This document shows positions 7,067 to 11,534 of a stretch of DNA of 11,534 bases, piece by piece. The notes beneath the pieces were generated by a model that was not told where the DNA came from, ran no database searches, and saw only the letters and a program-made list of their open reading frames with translations. Position numbers and translations under genes: made by a program. The DNA comes from Ferruginibacter sp. (lineage in GTDB: Bacteria; Bacteroidota; Bacteroidia; Chitinophagales; Chitinophagaceae), in contig JANYFI010000004.1 of the NCBI GenBank assembly GCA_025362765.1, positions 1 to 11,534 on the forward strand, given 5' to 3'. Numbering within the stretch: the stretch's first letter is position 1; each line of letters begins with the position of its first letter.

Positions 7067-7816
7067 ATGAACTCAGTAAAACCCTCGTTACATACTTCAC
7101 TATCTCCTGCCTTGTTGCACCTGTACAATGTAAGCAATAGCATTGTTGTTATCATTGATGTATTAAGGGCAACTTCTACTATTGCCACTGTTTTATACAA
7201 TGGTGCAAAATGTATTATTCCGGTTGACAGCGTAGCGGCCTGTATTAGAATTGGTAAACAAATTGAAGGTATTACTGCTGGTGAAAGAGATGGAAAGATA
7301 GCGGAAGGATTATCTTACGGCAACTCTCCATTTGAATATCCCAGGGAATTTGTAAGCGGCAAAACACTGGTGCTCACTACGACCAACGGCACTAAATTAT
7401 TACATATGGCACTGGAGAAAGGCGCCAAAAAAATTATTACCGGTTCATTTGTTAATTTAACAGCTGTATGCGATTATTTAGTTGAGCAAAAGCGACATGT
7501 AATTTTAGGCTGTGCTGCCTGGAAAGACAGGGTTAATATTGAAGATACTTTGTTCGCAGGAGCGGTAATAAACCGGGTAAAGGAACATTTTAATATTAAT
7601 TGTGATGCCTCGCAACTGGCGGAAACAATGTATGCCGACGCCAAAGAAGATACATTTGAATTCCTTAAAAATAAAAATGCATCTCATTACCACCGGCTCA
7701 CCAAATTCGGCCTTGAAAAAGATATCCGTTACTGCCTTACTGAAGATGCAGCCAATGTTTTATGCGTGTACGAAGGCGGCAAATTAGTCGTTGGTATTCA
7801 GGGAGAAAGTGTATAA
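7067..7816 (+). CDS. comB: ComB-family 2-phosphosulfolactate phosphatase
   Basis: ComB hydrolyses 2-phosphosulfolactate to sulfolactate and phosphate; the family reaction is Mg-dependent and is known from the archaeal coenzyme M pathway. The 249-residue length fits. Characteristic blocks are VVIIDVLRATSTI (27-39; Asp31, Arg34), AGERDGK (71-77), YGNSPFE (84-90), LTTTNGTK (103-110), GSFVNLTAV (126-134) and NIEDTLFAGAV (157-167). All expected motifs look intact, so the protein is probably active. The ATG at 7067 has an AGGA directly before it, too close to be a proper Shine-Dalgarno. The gene sits 10 bp after the SRPBCC gene. No comA, comC or other coenzyme M gene is visible, so the in vivo product could instead be sulfolactate for another sulfonate route. 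Family assignment is firm; physiological role is open. Confidence 0.92.
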   Translation: MNSVKPSLHTSLSPALLHLYNVSNSIVVIIDVLRATSTIATVLYNGAKCIIPVDSVAACIRIGKQIEGITAGERDGKIAEGLSYGNSPFEYPREFVSGKTLVLTTTNGTKLLHMALEKGAKKIITGSFVNLTAVCDYLVEQKRHVILGCAAWKDRVNIEDTLFAGAVINRVKEHFNINCDASQLAETMYADAKEDTFEFLKNKNASHYHRLTKFGLEKDIRYCLTEDAANVLCVYEGGKLVVGIQGESV

Positions 7817-8019
7817 AAATGCGGGTGATCACTGGCAAGAACAATCGGGCAATTTTTGATATAAACTTCCGATGCACTATCCTTCTTTCTTTATTTTTTG
7901 TTACTTTTGCAAATTGCCTTTTCGAAAGCATGTATTTAATCTAACCCTTTTGGCAAACCGGTTGAGGCAAGGTTATAAAATGCACACGAAGAATCGAGGC
8001 TGGTAATCAAAAAAATTGT
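7817..8019. other. Intergenic region upstream of the Snf2 gene
   Basis: About 200 bp without a credible gene. It contains a short GTGATCAC palindrome (7824-7831), a pyrimidine-rich tract (about 7880-7900) and the probable -7 promoter element described separately. No clear terminator for comB is visible. Confidence 0.5.
7902..7909 (+). promoter_or_regulatory. -7 promoter element for the Snf2 ATPase gene
   Basis: TACTTTTG fits TAnnTTTG exactly. A matching -33 TTG at standard distance is not evident; instead there is a pyrimidine-rich tract upstream. If used, the leader would be about 105 nt to the start at 8020. Moderate to low confidence because only one element is present. Confidence 0.45.
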
Positions 8020-11000
8020 ATGGCCCTTTCACATCTCATTAAATACGTTTACAATACCGGCTCAGACGAAGTGATCCGTCGCGGAAAAAAAATTCACGCT
8101 ATCGGCTATGTGGAAATGGTAGAGCATGATGAGCTGATGAACAGTGTAGCCTTTCGCGTAAAAGATGATACTTATAGTACTTTTTACAGGGTAGCGGTAA
8201 GCAAATACAACGATCCGCAGTCCCTTTCTCTCAGGTGCAGTTGTCCTTATAACTTAGGTGATATTTGTCGCCATGAAGTAGCCGCGTTATTCAAATTGCA
8301 GGAGCTGATAGATAAGAATTTATTGGGGTCTGAAAACCTTCGGTACAACCAGTTGCATACGGTTGCTAAAATGAAAAATATTGAGTTAAAGGTCATCCGC
8401 ATATTGTCATCTCCTGAAATTTTGGATGCAGCCGAAAACTTCGTCTTAAAAAATAAAGCCAAAATTTTGGTGGCCGCAAATGAACGAATAGAAGCTACGA
8501 TGGATTATGAAGGGCAGTCTTTTCCATTGGTTATACAAAAAAACGACGAACGTAATTTTGATACTTCCTGCAAATGCGAGGAAACAGGTCATCCGCTTTG
8601 TGTACATAAAACCATTTTGTTTTTGCAATTGCTGCAAACTTACGGGCCATATTATTTTGATACCATCCGTAACTGGGATAAAGAAAAAAATAAACTGTTG
8701 CAGATTTACGGGTACAATTTAACTGATGACCTGAAGGGCAAATTCGAGTTCATTTATAAAGACGGCAAACCGTTTTTGAAAGTGCTGGATACAAGTATTA
8801 AAAGGGTAGCGGCTGTAGCCCCCGTTGAAAGGCCATCTTACATGCATGAGTTGGCCAAGCCCCAACCAGAGATAGCTACAGTGGAAGTTCCTTTAAAACG
8901 ATTGGGGCTTATCTTTAACTTTAACACGAATGTTTATCCCTATTTTTTAGCAGATGCTATACAGGGCGATGCCGACGAGGAAAATAAAAAATTATTGGGT
9001 AAGATTGAAAAACTGGATCTTACCAAATACGTAAACACTGAATTGTTCAGCGAAGATGATAAAATACTCCTGCAACAGATTAGGAAATTACAAGCGTCGG
9101 AAGTAAATAAATATCTCAACAGAAATTCGCCCTTTAGCGGTATCTGGGAAAATATTATACAAACCGAGGGAGATGAATTTCCGGAAGAAACAAAGTTGCT
9201 GATAACAGAATACCTACAGCCAAAACTCAAGAAATTATTTGAAGAGCAGCAGGATAACCCATTTATATATTACCTGCCGGAACACAAAGCATTTAAAACA
9301 GAAAACCTGGTGGAAGTTGGATTAAGTGCCAGCTTTATTGCGCCACAATTTAAAATTGTTGCCAGGGAAGATCATTTTGAATTGCAATGCCGTTTTAATA
9401 TTAATGGCGCGGCGCAACCTGTTACCGGCAATGAATGCGGTAACAGCCTGTTGTTTTTATACAACCACGTTTTTTACCTGTGGCAAAAAGCCGAAGATGT
9501 TTTGCAGGCGGAGAAATTTATAAAGAATGGCAATGTAAAGCTTAGTAAAGAAAACTGGGCGGCACAAATGCAAAAGACCATCATGCCTTTAACAAAAGAG
9601 TATAAGGTAGAGTTTGATAAATCGCTTGTAAAGGAAATTAAAAGTGGTGAACCGGAAGTAAAACTGATGTTGCAGGAAAAAGGGGACTACCTTGTTTTTC
9701 AACCCATATTTACTTACCAAGGTTTTGAAACCAGGGCAACTGATAAAGAAACCATCACCATTCCCGACGGCGATAAGATATTGATTGTACATAGAAATAA
9801 GGAGGCGGAGCAACGTTTTATTGACACGCTATCATCGCTGCACTCGCAGTTTATTCAATCACAGGAAGGCAATAGCCTGATTTTGAAAGGCGCTGATGTG
9901 TTGCGTAATAACTGGTTCTTTTTATTTGTAGACGCTATGAAGGAATCCAAAGTACCCGTTTTTGGTTTTGAAGCCTTACGGAACTTTCGGTTTAATACAG
10001 CCAGGCCTTCTACACATATACATGTCAGCAGTGGGTTAGACTGGTTTGATGCCAAAGTGGAAATTGATTTTGAAGGCCAGCGGGTAGGCATCAATGATAT
10101 TAAAAAAGCATTGGCTGCCAAGCAGTCTTTCGTTCAGTTGGGCGATGGTACCCTGGGTATTTTGCCAGATGAATGGCTGAAAAGATATTCGCTGCTGTTT
10201 AAAGTGGGCGATGGTAAAAATGATAAACTACGCTTGTCAAAATATCACATGAGTGTGATTGATGAGTTGTACGAAAATCGGGATGCCACTGAATTGAGTT
10301 TTGCGCTGGATGAAAAATTTCAACGATTAAGAGAGTACAAGCAAATTCCTGAAATTGCCGCCCCTGCTGAATTACAGGCTGTATTGCGGCCCTATCAAAC
10401 CGCAGGCTACCAATGGTTGAATTACCTGAATGAAGTTGGCTGGGGAGGTATTTTGGCCGATGATATGGGGCTGGGTAAAACCGTGCAGGCGCTTACCATG
10501 CTACAGCAATATAAAACGCAGGAAGGCAGTTTAAAGGCGATTGTAATTTGCCCTACCACGCTAATCTATAACTGGGAAAATGAAATCAAAAAATTTACAC
10601 CTGATCTTACCTGGTTAATTCATCACGGTAGTATGCGTACGAGGGATGTGGCCGAATTGCAAAAAGCCAACGTGGTGATTACCACTTACGGAACATTGCG
10701 AAGTGATATCCAAACACTGATGAAAATTTTTTACGATTATGTTGTATTGGATGAAAGCCAGGCCATTAAAAACCCTGCATCAAAAGTTACTAAGGCAGCT
10801 TGTTTATTAACGGCTAAAAACCGTTTGTGCATGAGTGGTACTCCTCTTCAAAATAACACATTCGATATTTTCGCACAAATGAATTTTCTTAATCCGGGGC
10901 TACTGGGTAGTATGGATTTTTTTCGCAACGAGTTTGCCACACCAATTGATAAGTTTGGTGAGCAGGAACAGAAAGACCACTTACGGAAATTATTATATCC

Positions 11001-11534
11001 TTTTATTCTACGCCGTACTAAGGAACAGGTTGCCAAAGACCTGCCCGAAAAAACAGAAACGATCCTGTTTTGCGAAATGGAAAAAGAGCAGCGCAAAATT
11101 TATGATGCTTACAGAAACAGTTACCGTGATAAAATTATGGGGGTGATTGATCAGCAGGGGATAGATAAATCACAGCTGACCATTTTGCAGGGTTTGATGA
11201 AGCTACGGCAGATATGCGATAGCCCGGCAATATTAAATGAAGAAGAAAAGTACCCCAACCATTCTATCAAACTGGATGAACTGACAAGGGAAATATTTGA
11301 AAATATCGGGGAACACAAAGCATTGGTATTTTCGCAGTTTTTGGGTATGCTGGCATTGATCCGCGAAAAATTAACTGAGCAGGGCATCCCGTATGAATAT
11401 TTTGACGGCAGTACTTCCGCCGTGGATCGGGAAAAAGCCATTCAGAGCTTCCAGAATGATGATACGGCCCGGGTGTTCCTGATTTCGCTGAAAGCGGGTG
11501 GGGTGGGTCTCAACCTTACTGCTGCCGACTATGT
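8020..11534 (+). CDS. Snf2-family ATPase/helicase with two SWIM zinc fingers, 3'-truncated
   Basis: The frame is open without interruption from the ATG at 8020 to the window edge (1171 codons); an in-frame stop at 7963-7965 supports this start. SWIM motif 1 is Cys73-x-Cys75-x7-Cys83-x-His85 and SWIM motif 2 is Cys184-x-Cys186-x7-Cys194-x-His196. Residues about 200-780 are a long region with no motif I recognise, possibly equivalent to the bacterial SNF2-associated region. The Snf2 motor starts at about 788 with LRPYQ. It has Walker A DDMGLGKT (814-821, Lys820), motif Ia (ICPTT, 843-847), motif Ib (ITTYG), Walker B LDESQ (910-914), motif III SGTPLQN (939-945), FILRRTK (995-1001), motif IV (LVFSQF, 1102-1107) and motif V (KAGGVGLNLTAADYV). 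Motif VI and the C-terminus are beyond the window. These ATP-driven DNA translocases remodel protein-DNA or transcription complexes; SWIM fingers probably bind DNA or protein. The cellular role is unknown. Confidence 0.95.
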   Translation, partial: MALSHLIKYVYNTGSDEVIRRGKKIHAIGYVEMVEHDELMNSVAFRVKDDTYSTFYRVAVSKYNDPQSLSLRCSCPYNLGDICRHEVAALFKLQELIDKNLLGSENLRYNQLHTVAKMKNIELKVIRILSSPEILDAAENFVLKNKAKILVAANERIEATMDYEGQSFPLVIQKNDERNFDTSCKCEETGHPLCVHKTILFLQLLQTYGPYYFDTIRNWDKEKNKLLQIYGYNLTDDLKGKFEFIYKDGKPFLKVLDTSIKRVAAVAPVERPSYMHELAKPQPEIATVEVPLKRLGLIFNFNTNVYPYFLADAIQGDADEENKKLLGKIEKLDLTKYVNTELFSEDDKILLQQIRKLQASEVNKYLNRNSPFSGIWENIIQTEGDEFPEETKLLITEYLQPKLKKLFEEQQDNPFIYYLPEHKAFKTENLVEVGLSASFIAPQFKIVAREDHFELQCRFNINGAAQPVTGNECGNSLLFLYNHVFYLWQKAEDVLQAEKFIKNGNVKLSKENWAAQMQKTIMPLTKEYKVEFDKSLVKEIKSGEPEVKLMLQEKGDYLVFQPIFTYQGFETRATDKETITIPDGDKILIVHRNKEAEQRFIDTLSSLHSQFIQSQEGNSLILKGADVLRNNWFFLFVDAMKESKVPVFGFEALRNFRFNTARPSTHIHVSSGLDWFDAKVEIDFEGQRVGINDIKKALAAKQSFVQLGDGTLGILPDEWLKRYSLLFKVGDGKNDKLRLSKYHMSVIDELYENRDATELSFALDEKFQRLREYKQIPEIAAPAELQAVLRPYQTAGYQWLNYLNEVGWGGILADDMGLGKTVQALTMLQQYKTQEGSLKAIVICPTTLIYNWENEIKKFTPDLTWLIHHGSMRTRDVAELQKANVVITTYGTLRSDIQTLMKIFYDYVVLDESQAIKNPASKVTKAACLLTAKNRLCMSGTPLQNNTFDIFAQMNFLNPGLLGSMDFFRNEFATPIDKFGEQEQKDHLRKLLYPFILRRTKEQVAKDLPEKTETILFCEMEKEQRKIYDAYRNSYRDKIMGVIDQQGIDKSQLTILQGLMKLRQICDSPAILNEEEKYPNHSIKLDELTREIFENIGEHKALVFSQFLGMLALIREKLTEQGIPYEYFDGSTSAVDREKAIQSFQNDDTARVFLISLKAGGVGLNLTAADY

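Noticed and set aside
8020..11534. Snf2 ATPase as part of a phage-defence island (for example DISARM-like)
   Set aside because: Defence systems with Snf2-type helicases have methyltransferase, nuclease or DUF partners. The visible upstream neighbours are housekeeping genes, and the downstream side is not in the window.

Overview
This window looks like ordinary chromosomal DNA from a member of the Bacteroidota. The Chitinophagia/Sphingobacteriia side is my guess, not a proven placement. Four things support this. The DNA is moderately AT-rich. Start codons generally lack Shine-Dalgarno sequences. Several genes are preceded by the Bacteroidota-type -7 element TAnnTTTG. The protein set (a PadR plus a PspC-domain membrane protein, a ComB-like phosphatase, a SWIM-containing Snf2 ATPase) is familiar from that phylum. 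All recognised genes lie on the + strand.

Layout: (1) From the left edge to 1870 is the 3'-terminal ~90% of feoB, the ferrous-iron transporter. Its first G-domain motifs lie outside the window. (2) A 390-bp gap carries a Bacteroidota promoter with a perfect 12-bp palindrome, TATAGTACTATA, set between its -33 and -7 elements. This drives a two-gene unit: a PadR-family repressor (2261-2629) and a large membrane protein (2692-4917) with a helical N-terminal domain, two PspC domains, further membrane segments, a probable extramembrane beta domain and a coiled-coil tail. A good intrinsic terminator closes the unit at 4951-4980. (3) A ~300-bp gap holds a GC-rich perfect palindrome and then the promoter for gcvT (5287-6372), the T-protein of the glycine cleavage system. 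(4) A likely two-gene operon follows: an SRPBCC-fold protein (6583-7056) and a ComB-family 2-phosphosulfolactate phosphatase (7067-7816). (5) From 8020 to the right edge is the first ~1171 codons of a large Snf2-family ATPase. It carries two SWIM zinc-finger motifs with identical spacing ahead of its motor domain and is cut off before helicase motif VI.

The genes do not form one pathway. The clearest regulatory unit is padR-pspC, which I read as a self-regulated envelope-stress module. The most interesting items are its operator-in-promoter arrangement, the PadR/helical-domain/double-PspC combination, the tandem SWIM motifs on the Snf2 ATPase, and comB outside its classical archaeal coenzyme M setting. 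I saw no mobile element, CRISPR array, rRNA or tRNA. I did not find a convincing wholly new multi-gene system.
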